A stretch of DNA of 56,134 bases from Myxococcales bacterium (GTDB lineage: Bacteria > Myxococcota_A > Polyangia > Haliangiales > SHYZ01). Of this stretch, positions 7,432-17,576 are shown in pieces (position 1 is the stretch's first letter; every line of letters begins with the position of its first letter). Position numbers and translations under genes: made by a program. The stretch spans positions 1-56,134 of the forward strand of contig SHYZ01000004.1 of assembly GCA_009692535.1 (NCBI GenBank), given 5' to 3'. The notes below the pieces were generated by a model. It had not been told where the DNA came from and made no database searches. It was given only the letters and a program-made list of their open reading frames with translations.

Positions 7432-9550
7432 TCGCGCTCCCCACCGTCTTCTTCCAGAACGTGCTGCTCGCCGGCAGTGCCAGCAGCGTCGTTGCATCCT
7501 TCTCCTTCACGTCGACGAACAGCCCGAACCACTCGCCGGTCCGCACCAGTCCGTCGCCGCGTTCCTTCTTGGTGTAGCTGTCCTTGCCGCCGCCGAAGTC
7601 GAGCAGCGCGCCGATCGCCTGGAACGTGTGGTAGCTCGAATCGCCGCTGCCGCCTTGCGAGTCGGCGCCGCCGCCGCCGCCGTAGCGGTCGTTGCCGCCG
7701 CCATCGAGCAGGATTGCGACCGCGGAGTTGGCGGTGCCGCCGAGGGCGAGGCCGCCGACGTCGTATTGATCGTCGCCGGCGTCGTCGATCAGCCAGCCGA
7801 CTCCTTCGTCCCAGCCGGCGCCGCAATTCGCCGCACACTTCGTCTCGTAGCGATCGTTGCCGCCGGCATCCCAGCGCACACCCACCGCCTGATGCACGCC
7901 GAAGCCCTGGCTGTAGCGGTAGCCGTGGTTTTCGTCGTCGCCGCCGCCGTCATAGAGCAGGCCGAAGCCGAAGTAGTAGGCACCACCCATGCTGAAGTTG
8001 CCCGACTCGTAATAGTCGGTGCCGTTGCCGAGATCGGCGCACAGCGCGAGTCCGCCCGCCAACTGCTGCCCATCGCGGAAACCGAAGCTGTAGCCCTGCG
8101 ACGCACCATGGAAACTGCCCGGCCCCGAATCACCGTAGACGTCGGGCCAATGGCCGTTCGCGACGTAGCGATCGTCGCCGCCTCCGTCGATCAGCGCCGC
8201 GAAGCCGTTGCCGTTGCCGCCGCCCTGCGCGTAGGCCCACGCGCTGTAGCTGTCGTTGCCGGCGCGATCGATCAGCAGACCGATTCCCGCGAACGAGTAG
8301 CCCTGCACGTAATCGTGCGCGACATAGACATCGTCGCCTTCGAGGTCGATCAGCGCCGCAAAGCCCAACGCCGCGCTGCCCTGACCGAGCCGCCCGCTCG
8401 TGTAGTGGTCCTTGCCCTTCACGTCGATCGCCAGCGCGACGCCGCAGGTGGCGAACGCGGGACCGCTCGCTTCGCTGCTGCCCCAACGATCGTTGCCGGC
8501 GAGGTCGATCACCACGCTGACGCGCGGCGACTCGCCATCGACGACCGCCGCGCGCGCCCACGTGTCGTCGCCGCCCAGGTCGATCACCAGCGCCGCGGCG
8601 CCGCGGACGATCGTCTTGCCGGTGCCGAGCAGCACGACGCGCGACTCGTCGCGGACTCCCGCCGTTGCGATCACGTCGCCGCTGAAACCGTCGACCTTCG
8701 CCTGGGTGCGCGCCGTCTTCGCCAGGCGCCGGCCAAGCGTCGCCAGGAACGGCGGCAGCGTGAGCCGCGCCACCCGCTCGCTCACCGCCAGCAGCGCCAC
8801 GCGATCGAGCTTCCACGCCAACGCCTTCCACTTCTCGATCAGCGCGTTCTGCTCGACTGAAAGCTGCCCCTTCGGGTCATGCACGAGCGCGAACGCCGCG
8901 GCAAAGTCGACGAAGCTCGAACGCAGGAGCGCCCGATCGCCATCGCTCACCCCGGTCAGCAGCGCCGCGAGTGCGTCATGGCATCCGGCGACGTAGCTCG
9001 ACAGCAGATCGAGCAGCTCCTCGTCCACCACCGCGACCTCGACCGGCCGGCCCTCCGTCTTCGCGTCCGCCAATGGCGGAGCGATCTTGAGCCACAGCGC
9101 GTCGAGCTCCTGCAGCGCCGGTTCCAGCGGCTCCACCGGCACGACGTCGAGCCAGTTGCCAATCTCGCGGACGAAACCAGTCAGCGCAACGCCGCCCGAC
9201 TGCGACCCCAGCTTCGGCAGCGCCGCGGTCGCGCCATCGCGCAACTCGGCCGCCACCATCGGCGCATGCCACGGCTGCGACAGCGACTCCATCACCCGCT
9301 TGAGCCGCGTCTTTCCGAGCGAGATATCGTGCTTTGCGACCATCTGCGCGAGGTAGGGCGGCAGCGCCGCGAACTCCGCCCCGAAGCCGCGCGCTTCCGC
9401 GATCCGTTCGAGCAGCCGCCAAGTCGGCGATGAGCCGTCTTGCGCAGGAAGCGTCGCGGCCGACACCGGCGGAACGACCGCGGACCCGAGCAGCAGGCCG
9501 ACGCCGCACGCTGCCAACATCGCGCCATTCACCAATCGCAATCTGCCCAT
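7385..9550 (-). CDS. Secreted protein with about twelve GGxD-type repeats
   Basis: The 721-residue product has a signal peptide (LAACGVGLLLGSAVVPPVSA) and an alpha-helical region to about residue 320. The rest is a tandem array of about twelve repeats spaced roughly 25-50 residues apart. Each repeat centres on D-x-x-G-x-D-x-Y/W, for example DLGGDDTW, DLAGNDRW, DLEGDDVY, DRAGNDSY, DGGGDDRY, DAGGNDRY and DGGGNDRY. Each is preceded by a small hydrophobic strand such as GFAALI or GIGLLI. The pattern resembles the Gly/Asp turns of RTX-like calcium-binding beta-rolls but is not the standard nonapeptide. The ATG at 9550 was chosen because it begins the signal peptide; the same frame stays open for 2.6 kb upstream only as the antisense of thiC. 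No enzyme motif was recognised. A surface or periplasmic structural or calcium-binding role is a guess. Confidence 0.78.
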   Translation of the reverse strand: MGRLRLVNGAMLAACGVGLLLGSAVVPPVSAATLPAQDGSSPTWRLLERIAEARGFGAEFAALPPYLAQMVAKHDISLGKTRLKRVMESLSQPWHAPMVAAELRDGATAALPKLGSQSGGVALTGFVREIGNWLDVVPVEPLEPALQELDALWLKIAPPLADAKTEGRPVEVAVVDEELLDLLSSYVAGCHDALAALLTGVSDGDRALLRSSFVDFAAAFALVHDPKGQLSVEQNALIEKWKALAWKLDRVALLAVSERVARLTLPPFLATLGRRLAKTARTQAKVDGFSGDVIATAGVRDESRVVLLGTGKTIVRGAAALVIDLGGDDTWARAAVVDGESPRVSVVIDLAGNDRWGSSEASGPAFATCGVALAIDVKGKDHYTSGRLGQGSAALGFAALIDLEGDDVYVAHDYVQGYSFAGIGLLIDRAGNDSYSAWAYAQGGGNGNGFAALIDGGGDDRYVANGHWPDVYGDSGPGSFHGASQGYSFGFRDGQQLAGGLALCADLGNGTDYYESGNFSMGGAYYFGFGLLYDGGGDDENHGYRYSQGFGVHQAVGVRWDAGGNDRYETKCAANCGAGWDEGVGWLIDDAGDDQYDVGGLALGGTANSAVAILLDGGGNDRYGGGGGADSQGGSGDSSYHTFQAIGALLDFGGGKDSYTKKERGDGLVRTGEWFGLFVDVKEKDATTLLALPASSTFWKKTVGSANGTAEAEKPAKPAKQ

Positions 9551-9652
9551 GCCGCGATGGTAGTCCGAGCCGCTCCGCCGCGATTCAACGCGTTGCCTCG
9601 CGCTCGCTAACCTTCCGCCCCTCGCGCACGCGATCCACGGGTCGTCGCGCGC

Positions 9653-11422
<1,770 letters not shown>

Positions 11423-11513
11423 TCGACGAACCGGTTGCCTGCCCCCGGTCGCCCGTCTATCTCGACCGGAGTGCCGGCGCGCCGCCCCGCCCGCGACCCA
11501 CCGCGCAAGTCCG

Positions 11514-11546
11514 CCCCCCTCCCGCGCCGATCGCGGGAACGGGGGG
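11514..11546 (+). promoter_or_regulatory. Strong GC hairpin between thiC and the HEAT-VWA gene
   Basis: CCCCCC (11514-11519) and CCCGCG (11521-11526) can pair with GGGGGG (11541-11546) and CGCGGG (11532-11537) around a five-base loop. It is followed by TGGGA and the next gene's ATG at 11552, not by a T run. It could end thiC transcription or partly cover the next gene's ribosome site. Confidence 0.4.
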
Positions 11547-11551
11547 TGGGA

Positions 11552-13573
11552 ATGGCAAGGAGTCCTGTGCGCCGGTCGAGCCTGCCGTACCTGCTGGGTT
11601 GCTTCATCGTCGCGGGCGCGCTCGGCGCGCCGCTGCGCGGGCAATCGTCGTCGCCACGCAGCACCGCTCCTTCGGGCAACGCCACTTCCGACGAGCTTGG
11701 TCCCGACGACCGTGCTCCCGACGACGCTGTGGCGCGTCTGCAGGCGCTCGCGGCGATCCCCGACACCGAGGAGGCTGCGAGCGCGCGCGAACGCCTCGCA
11801 GAATTCGCGCTGGGTACGGACGCGGCGCGCGCCGAGGCCGCGGTCGAAGCGCTTGGCAGCTTCGGCCGCCATGCGGCCAGCGCACTCGAACAGGTGGTGG
11901 AGTCCGGCGCGACCCAAAGCGCGCGTCAGCGGGCGCTCGAACTGCGCCTCGCGCAGCGGCAGCCGGGCGACGGCGAGCGGTTCGCCGCGTTCGCGATCGC
12001 GGAGCTGCCGATGGCGTTGCGGCTGCTGGCGCTCGATGGCGTCGGCGACGATCCGGCGGCGTTGAAGACGATTTCGCCCCTGCTGCGCACGAGCGAGCCG
12101 CGGCTGCAGACTCGCGTGCTCCGATTGCTCGCCGCCGCCCACGATCCCGCCGCGATCGCCTTCGCGCACTCGACCCTCGCTCCCGATGCGCGCGCTCCGG
12201 TCACGCTCCAGGTCGCCGCCATCGACGTCCTGCGCGAAGAGCGCTCGCGTGCGGCGATCGAGCGCCTGATCGACGTCGCCGGCTTCGAGGCGGGCGAGGT
12301 GCGGCAGTTCGCGCAGAAGTCGCTGCTGGTGATCGAGCGCGGCTCAGTCCTGCTGACCGTGATCCCGATGCTGACGGAAGCCGCGCCGGTGTCGCGCGCG
12401 CTGGTCGCGATCGAGATCGTGCGGCACGTCGACCTCGCCGAGCTGCCCGAAGTGCAGGCGGCGCTGCGATCCACGCTCTCGCACGCGAGCGCCGAAGTGC
12501 GCGTCGCCGCGATCGAGGCGGTCGCGGCACTCGGCGACCGCGAGGCGCTGCCGAAGCTCGAGCGCGCCGCGCTCGACCCCGATCCGATGGTCGCCGCCAG
12601 CGCGATCCGTGGCGTCACGCTCCTGCGACGCGACGAACTGCCGTGGCGGCAGCGGTTGCTGCAGCTCGCACACTCCCGGCTGCCGGCGCAACGGCTCGCG
12701 GCCGTCGCGGCACTCGCCGACAGCGGTGTTCCCGCGGCGACCCCATTGCTCCTCGAACTCCTGTTGAACGAGTCCTGGGTGATGCGTGAACAGGCCGCAC
12801 GCGGCCTCGGCCAGATCCGCACGGCCGCCGCGATCGCGCCCTTGATCGAGCGCGTGGCGCAGGACCGGCGCCGAGTGCGGGTGGCCGCGGCGGCGGCGCT
12901 GCGCCGGATCACCGGCATGCCGTTCCAGGACAACGAGCGCGACTGGCGCCGCTGGTGGGCCGACCAACCGACGGACTTCGTGCCGCCGCCGCTCGAACAG
13001 GTCCTCGCGTTCGAGGAGCGTCTGGCCGCCAACCGCGTGCGTGGCACGACACGGTCGAGCTTCTACGGCGTCCCGGTCGAGAGCGAGCATCTCGCGCTGG
13101 TCGTCGACATCTCGGGGAGCATGGGGGGCCCGGGCGCAGAGGAGCGCACCAAGCTCGATGTGGCCAAGGACGAAGTGGCGCAGGTGGTCGCGAAGCTCGA
13201 GACCGGGGCGTGCTTGAACCTGCTCTTCTTCGCCGGCGAGGTGCGGCGATGGCGGCCGCGGCTGGCGAAGCTCGACCGCCGGGCGATCGCGGAGGCGACC
13301 GCGTTCGCGCGCAGCCAGCGGGCGAACGGCGCGACCAATCTTTTCGCTGCGCTCGCGCTGGCGCTCGAGGATCCCGAAGTCGACACCGTCTACGTGCTCT
13401 CCGATGGTGAGCCGACCGCGGGCAGATTTGTCCATCCGACGGAGTTGCGCGCCGCGATCCGCCACAAGAACTCCGGCGGCCGCGTCCTGATCCACGCCAT
13501 CTCGATCGGCGGCTCGAGCGCGCTCCTGCGCCACCTGGCAGAGGATTCGGGCGGCAACTACGTCGAGCGCTGA
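11552..13573 (+). CDS. HEAT-repeat and von Willebrand A domain protein
   Basis: The 673-residue product has an N-terminal signal peptide or anchor (LPYLLGCFIVAGALGAPLRG). About 400 residues of short helical HEAT/PBS-lyase-like repeats follow, rich in phrases such as VRVAAIEAVAALGDREALPK and LAAVAALADSGVPAATPLL. A von Willebrand A domain occupies roughly residues 500-670. Its metal site begins with DISGS at residues 519-523, with TNLFAALALAL and LSDGEPTAG later. Such proteins usually hold or assemble protein complexes outside the cytoplasm. ATG at 11552 was chosen for the signal peptide and the GGTGGGA just before it; a longer frame upstream is Arg/Pro-rich and lacks these. No partner in the window is obvious. 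Confidence 0.85.
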   Translation: MARSPVRRSSLPYLLGCFIVAGALGAPLRGQSSSPRSTAPSGNATSDELGPDDRAPDDAVARLQALAAIPDTEEAASARERLAEFALGTDAARAEAAVEALGSFGRHAASALEQVVESGATQSARQRALELRLAQRQPGDGERFAAFAIAELPMALRLLALDGVGDDPAALKTISPLLRTSEPRLQTRVLRLLAAAHDPAAIAFAHSTLAPDARAPVTLQVAAIDVLREERSRAAIERLIDVAGFEAGEVRQFAQKSLLVIERGSVLLTVIPMLTEAAPVSRALVAIEIVRHVDLAELPEVQAALRSTLSHASAEVRVAAIEAVAALGDREALPKLERAALDPDPMVAASAIRGVTLLRRDELPWRQRLLQLAHSRLPAQRLAAVAALADSGVPAATPLLLELLLNESWVMREQAARGLGQIRTAAAIAPLIERVAQDRRRVRVAAAAALRRITGMPFQDNERDWRRWWADQPTDFVPPPLEQVLAFEERLAANRVRGTTRSSFYGVPVESEHLALVVDISGSMGGPGAEERTKLDVAKDEVAQVVAKLETGACLNLLFFAGEVRRWRPRLAKLDRRAIAEATAFARSQRANGATNLFAALALALEDPEVDTVYVLSDGEPTAGRFVHPTELRAAIRHKNSGGRVLIHAISIGGSSALLRHLAEDSGGNYVER

Positions 13574-13635
13574 GCGGTGCATCCCGTGAGCGGCGCGAAT
13601 TGAGCCCGACGGGCCCGCGCGCCGATGTCGCCGGC

Positions 13636-14721
13636 ATGGACCTTCCTCCTCGCGAGCTGGCGCGGCGATCCCGACTTGCATCGTGGCGGTCGCTGCTGCA
13701 CCCGGCGCTGATCGCGGCAGCGCTCGTGCTGCTCGCGACGGCGGCCATCGTCGACTGGCCGAAGAGCGATCCGCAGGCGCGCCGACAGCTGTCGTTGCGC
13801 GCGGCGGAACTCGAGGCGTGGTTGCGCCAGGAACTGCTGACGCCGATCGAGCGCAGCGAGTTCGCGGTGGCGGGCGGAGCGCCCGATTCGGCGCGGGCGT
13901 GGCGGGTGCTCTTCGCCGAAGTCGAGAAGCGCGCGGCGCAGTCGCTCGCCGATGGCGTGCAGCTGCCGGCGCTCGAGCGCGGCGGCGCGCTGGCGATCGA
14001 GCTCGATCTCGCCTGCGGTGCGCGTCACTTCACCGCGTTCGACTCGGTCGAGTCGCTGCTCGGGGACGAGTGGTTGCAGGATGCGCGCCTGCTGACGACG
14101 CTGCTCGATCGCGCGGTGGCCCCGCCGGACGGGACGCTCGCCGACTGGCTCGATGCCGCGGTGGTCTTCGCGGCCGACTTGCGCGCGACGGCGCTGCTCG
14201 AACCGGCGCTGCATGCGGCGCGGCTCGAGGAGGCGGTGCTGCGTCGCCTGGAGCGTCCAGGCGAACCGCTCGATGGCGCGGCGCTGCGCCGGGTGCGTGA
14301 TCACGCCGGCAGCGCGCGCGCGACGCTGCCGGCGGCCGCGCTGCTGGCGGAACGGGAGTCGCGGTTCGTGCAGGCGACGATCTGCATGCATGCCGACATC
14401 GCGCCGTTCCGATTGCCGCGCGAGCGGCAGCACGAGGGCGAGTCATGGCCGCTCATCCCGGCGGCAGCGGCGGTCGAGGAACTCGAGATCTACGACGAGC
14501 TGCTGGCAGGTCTCTTGGCGGAGCCGCAGGACCAGCGGGCGCGATCGAGCTTCGAGCGGTGGATCGAGAAGCTGACGAACGAGTCACCCCGAGCGACGGC
14601 ATTGCTCGCAGATGGCGGCCTGCTGCTGCCGGTGCGCGACGCCGCGAAACGGCTCGAGCGGATCGCGGCCGCGGCGGCGTTCGCAGCTCCCGGCGTTGAT
14701 CGCGCCGAAAGGCGGCAGTAG
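13636..14721 (+). CDS. Unknown single-pass membrane protein
   Basis: The 361-residue product has a basic start, one membrane segment (LIAAALVLLATAAIVDWP) and then a long Ala/Leu/Glu-rich region predicted by eye to be helical, with no recognised motif. A TTG at 13600 would add 12 residues; ATG at 13636 places the membrane segment nearer the N-terminus but has no clear ribosome site. It lies 62 bases after the HEAT-VWA gene on the same strand and 11 bases before the carboxyltransferase gene, so it may be co-transcribed with either. No function is claimed. Confidence 0.6.
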   Translation: MDLPPRELARRSRLASWRSLLHPALIAAALVLLATAAIVDWPKSDPQARRQLSLRAAELEAWLRQELLTPIERSEFAVAGGAPDSARAWRVLFAEVEKRAAQSLADGVQLPALERGGALAIELDLACGARHFTAFDSVESLLGDEWLQDARLLTTLLDRAVAPPDGTLADWLDAAVVFAADLRATALLEPALHAARLEEAVLRRLERPGEPLDGAALRRVRDHAGSARATLPAAALLAERESRFVQATICMHADIAPFRLPRERQHEGESWPLIPAAAAVEELEIYDELLAGLLAEPQDQRARSSFERWIEKLTNESPRATALLADGGLLLPVRDAAKRLERIAAAAAFAAPGVDRAERRQ

Positions 14722-14732
14722 CGTCCGGGGCG

Positions 14733-16397
14733 ATGAGCACCGCCACCACGATCGGGAGCGCCGTCGACGGCAGCTCCGCCGCGTTCCTGGCTCTGCGCGA
14801 AGCGATGGCGAAACGGGTCGCCGCGATCGCCGCCGATGAGCAGCGCCTGGCGCAAGGCGGTGGACCGAAGGCGATCGCCAAGCAGCACGAGAAGGGGCGG
14901 CTGACCGCGCGCGAGCGGATCGCGCGGCTGATCGACCCTGGGGCGGAGTTCTTCGAGCTCGCGGTGTTCGCCGCTTGGGGCATGTACGAGGAATGGGGAA
15001 CGCCGCCCGCGGCCGGAGTCGTGACCGGCATCGCTCGGGTGGCCGGGCGGCTGTTCATGGTCATCGCCAACGACGCCACGGTGAAAGCGGGCGCGTTCTT
15101 CCCGATGACCTGCAAGAAGGTCCTGCGCGCGCAGCGCATCGCGCTCGACAACCGGTTGCCGGTGATCTACCTGGTCGATTCAGCCGGCGTCTTCCTGCCG
15201 CTGCAGGAGGAGGTGTTTCCCGACGAGGACGACTTCGGCCGGGTCTTCCGCAACAACGCCGTGCTGTCGGCGCGCGGGACGCCGCAACTCGCCGCGATCA
15301 TGGGGATGTGCGTCGCGGGCGGCGCCTATCTGCCGGTGATGTGCGACACGCTGCTGATGACCGAGGGGTCGGGACTGTTCCTCGCCGGGCCATCGCTGGT
15401 GAAGGCGGCGATCGGGCAGCAGACGGGCGCGGAGGAGCTCGGCGGCGCGGCGATGCATGCCGAGATCTCGGGCACCGTCGACTTCAAGGAGAAGGACGAC
15501 GAAAGCTGCATCGCGCGGATCCGGTCGATCGTCGACAAGCTCGGCGCGCGGCCGGCGGCGCCGTTCGATCGGCGCGAGGCGCGCTCTCCGAAGTTCGACC
15601 CGGCCGAGCTGGCGGGGATCGTCTCGGTCGACGGGACGCGCGAGTACGACGTGCGCGAGGTGATCGCGCGGCTGGTCGATGCGAGCGAGTTCGACGAGTA
15701 CCGCAAGGAGTACGGGCCGACGCTGGTCTGCGGCTTCGCGCGGATCGGCGGCTTCGCGGTCGGGATTGTGGCGAACCAGAAACAGCACCAGCGGCGAGCC
15801 GGCCATCCGATCGAGTTCGGCGGCGTGATCTACAAGGAGTGCGCGGAGAAGGCGGCGCGCTTCATCCTCGATTGCGGGCAGAACCGGATCCCGCTGGTGT
15901 TCCTGCACGACGTGAACGGCTTCATGGTCGGGCGCGACGCGGAGCGCGGTGGGATCATCCGCGCCGGCGCGAAGCTGGTGAACGCGGTCAGCAACACGCC
16001 GGTGCCGAAGCTATCGGTGATCCTCGGCGGCAGCTTCGGCGCCGGCCACTACGCGATGTGCGGCAAGGCGTACGACCCGCGCTTCCTGTTCGTCTGGCCG
16101 AGCGCGCGCTACGCCGTGATGGGTGGCGCGCAGGCGGCCGCCACGCTGGTCGACGTGCGCGTGAGCCAGCTCGAAAAGGGCGGCAAGAAGCTGACCGACA
16201 GCGAGCGCGACGCCCTGCGCAAAGACACCGAAGCGCGTTACGCCACCGCGCTCGACCCCCGCTACGCCGCCGCCCGCCTCTGGTGCGACAAGATCCTCGA
16301 CCCCGCCAAAACCCGCGACGCCCTCATCACCGCGCTCGAGGTCGCCGCCCTCAACCCCGACGTCGCCGAACTGCGAACCGGCGTCTACCCGAGCTGA
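14733..16397 (+). CDS. Acyl-CoA carboxylase carboxyltransferase subunit (methylcrotonyl-CoA carboxylase beta-like)
   Basis: The 554-residue product has the two crotonase-like halves of a biotin-dependent acyl-CoA carboxyltransferase. It would transfer carboxylate from biotin to an acyl-CoA such as 3-methylcrotonyl- or propionyl-CoA. Recognisable segments are HEKGRLTARERIARLIDPG at the start, LPVIYLVDSAGVFLPLQEE, GTPQLAAIMGMCVAGGAYLP, and in the second half LVFLHDVNGFMVG and the glycine-rich GGSFGAGHYAMCG. The length and the FLPLQ stretch favour the methylcrotonyl-CoA type. No biotin carboxylase or biotin carrier gene lies in the window, so the partner must be elsewhere. The nearby HMG-CoA lyase and methylglutaconyl-CoA hydratase candidates fit leucine breakdown. 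Confidence 0.88.
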   Translation: MSTATTIGSAVDGSSAAFLALREAMAKRVAAIAADEQRLAQGGGPKAIAKQHEKGRLTARERIARLIDPGAEFFELAVFAAWGMYEEWGTPPAAGVVTGIARVAGRLFMVIANDATVKAGAFFPMTCKKVLRAQRIALDNRLPVIYLVDSAGVFLPLQEEVFPDEDDFGRVFRNNAVLSARGTPQLAAIMGMCVAGGAYLPVMCDTLLMTEGSGLFLAGPSLVKAAIGQQTGAEELGGAAMHAEISGTVDFKEKDDESCIARIRSIVDKLGARPAAPFDRREARSPKFDPAELAGIVSVDGTREYDVREVIARLVDASEFDEYRKEYGPTLVCGFARIGGFAVGIVANQKQHQRRAGHPIEFGGVIYKECAEKAARFILDCGQNRIPLVFLHDVNGFMVGRDAERGGIIRAGAKLVNAVSNTPVPKLSVILGGSFGAGHYAMCGKAYDPRFLFVWPSARYAVMGGAQAAATLVDVRVSQLEKGGKKLTDSERDALRKDTEARYATALDPRYAAARLWCDKILDPAKTRDALITALEVAALNPDVAELRTGVYPS

Positions 16398-16496
16398 CCG
16401 CCACGTCCCCGGCATTCGCCGTTCGCCAGATCCGCACCTCCGAACTCGCGTGGTCACCGTCCTCTCCGCCGAGCGTCTCCAGCCCGGGGGGCGCTC

Positions 16497-17576
16497 ATGC
16501 CAGCGATTCAACGACGCGACGACCGCGGAAGCCTGCACCACTGCTATGGGCGGGGCGTGGCGAAGCGGACGGTGTTAGAGACCGACCTCGATCGGCGGTT
16601 TTTCCTGTCACGCTTGGCGAAGATCGTGCAACTCGGCCTGATCGAACTGCTCGCGTACTCGCTGTTGACCACGCACTTCCACCTGTTCTTGCGCAGCCTG
16701 CGCGGCGAGCTGTCGAAAGCGCTCGGGTGGCTTCTCCACCAGTACGTCTGCTACTTCAATCGAACGCGCGGGCGTGATGGCTCGCTGTTCAACGGCCGAT
16801 TCTGCTCGAAGCGGGTCGAGTCGACGGCGTACGAACGCGCGGTGCAGCTCTACATCGAGAACAACGCCGTCGACGCCGGCATCGTCGCCCGCGCCGCCGA
16901 CTACCCGTGGTGCAGCGCCCACGCCCGCGCGCGCGCCCGATCACCGCGCTGGCTTTCGGGCGGCGACGGACAGCTTTGGACGCCAATGGATGCGAGCGAG
17001 GAGATCGCGAATGCCCGCTGGCTCGTCGAGCAGCGGATGGTGCGCGGCCGCGGCGCGTCGGCCCCTGATCCGCTCTGCGAACTGCTCGACAAGCGCCGCG
17101 TCGACATCGTCGAGTGGCTGCGGCGACGGACCGCACTCGCCGACGGAACCGACATCGGAGTCCCGGTGGCCGCGCCGGGAGCTGTGGCGGTCGCGCTTCG
17201 CCGCCTCGGCTCCGCGGGCGATCCTGCGGCCGTCACCGGAGCTGGCATTGACCCGCATGCCGTCCACGTCGCGCTGCTGCGCACCCTCTGCGGACTGCGC
17301 TGGCCCGATATCGCTCGCGCGACCAACGTCGGGCGCACCGCCGCGCACCTTGCTGCCGACGTGTGCGCGCGTCGCATGCAGACCGATCCAGCGGTCGCCG
17401 CGCTGATCGGCTCGATCGCGGCGGAGGCGATCGAGCGCACGATTGGCGCCGCACGCGCACGGCGTTCCGGCGCGACGACTGGCGGCGCGGACGCGGAGGA
17501 GGGAGGTGTGCGGAACAGGCGAACGGCGAGTGCCGGGGACGAGGCGGCGATCGTCAGCGTCACCGGCGTTCGGTGA
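16497..17576 (+). mobile_element. RAYT-like (REP-associated) HUH transposase gene
   Basis: The N-terminal 150 residues match the Y1/IS200-like transposase fold of REP-associated tyrosine transposases. The start carries HHCYGRGVAKRTVLETD, the metal motif H-x-H is in LTTHFHLFLRS, and a helix with candidate catalytic tyrosines reads HQYVCYFNRTRG. The family signature GSLFNGRFCSKRVES is followed by ALYIENN-like and YPWCSAHA segments. The 359-residue length exceeds the roughly 150-300 usual for the family. The extra C-terminal part, LCGLRWPDIARATNVGRTAA, looks like a DnaA-domain-IV-like DNA-binding helix-turn-helix. A GGGGGG ribosome site precedes the ATG. No terminal repeats were found next to it, as expected for this domesticated family. 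It overlaps the 3' end of nadA by 17 bases in convergent orientation. Confidence 0.82.

Noticed and set aside
7600-8650. Possible tandem DNA repeat or CRISPR-like array
   Set aside because: The periodicity is in the encoded protein (GGxD repeats) with differing DNA units; no identical direct repeats with unique spacers.
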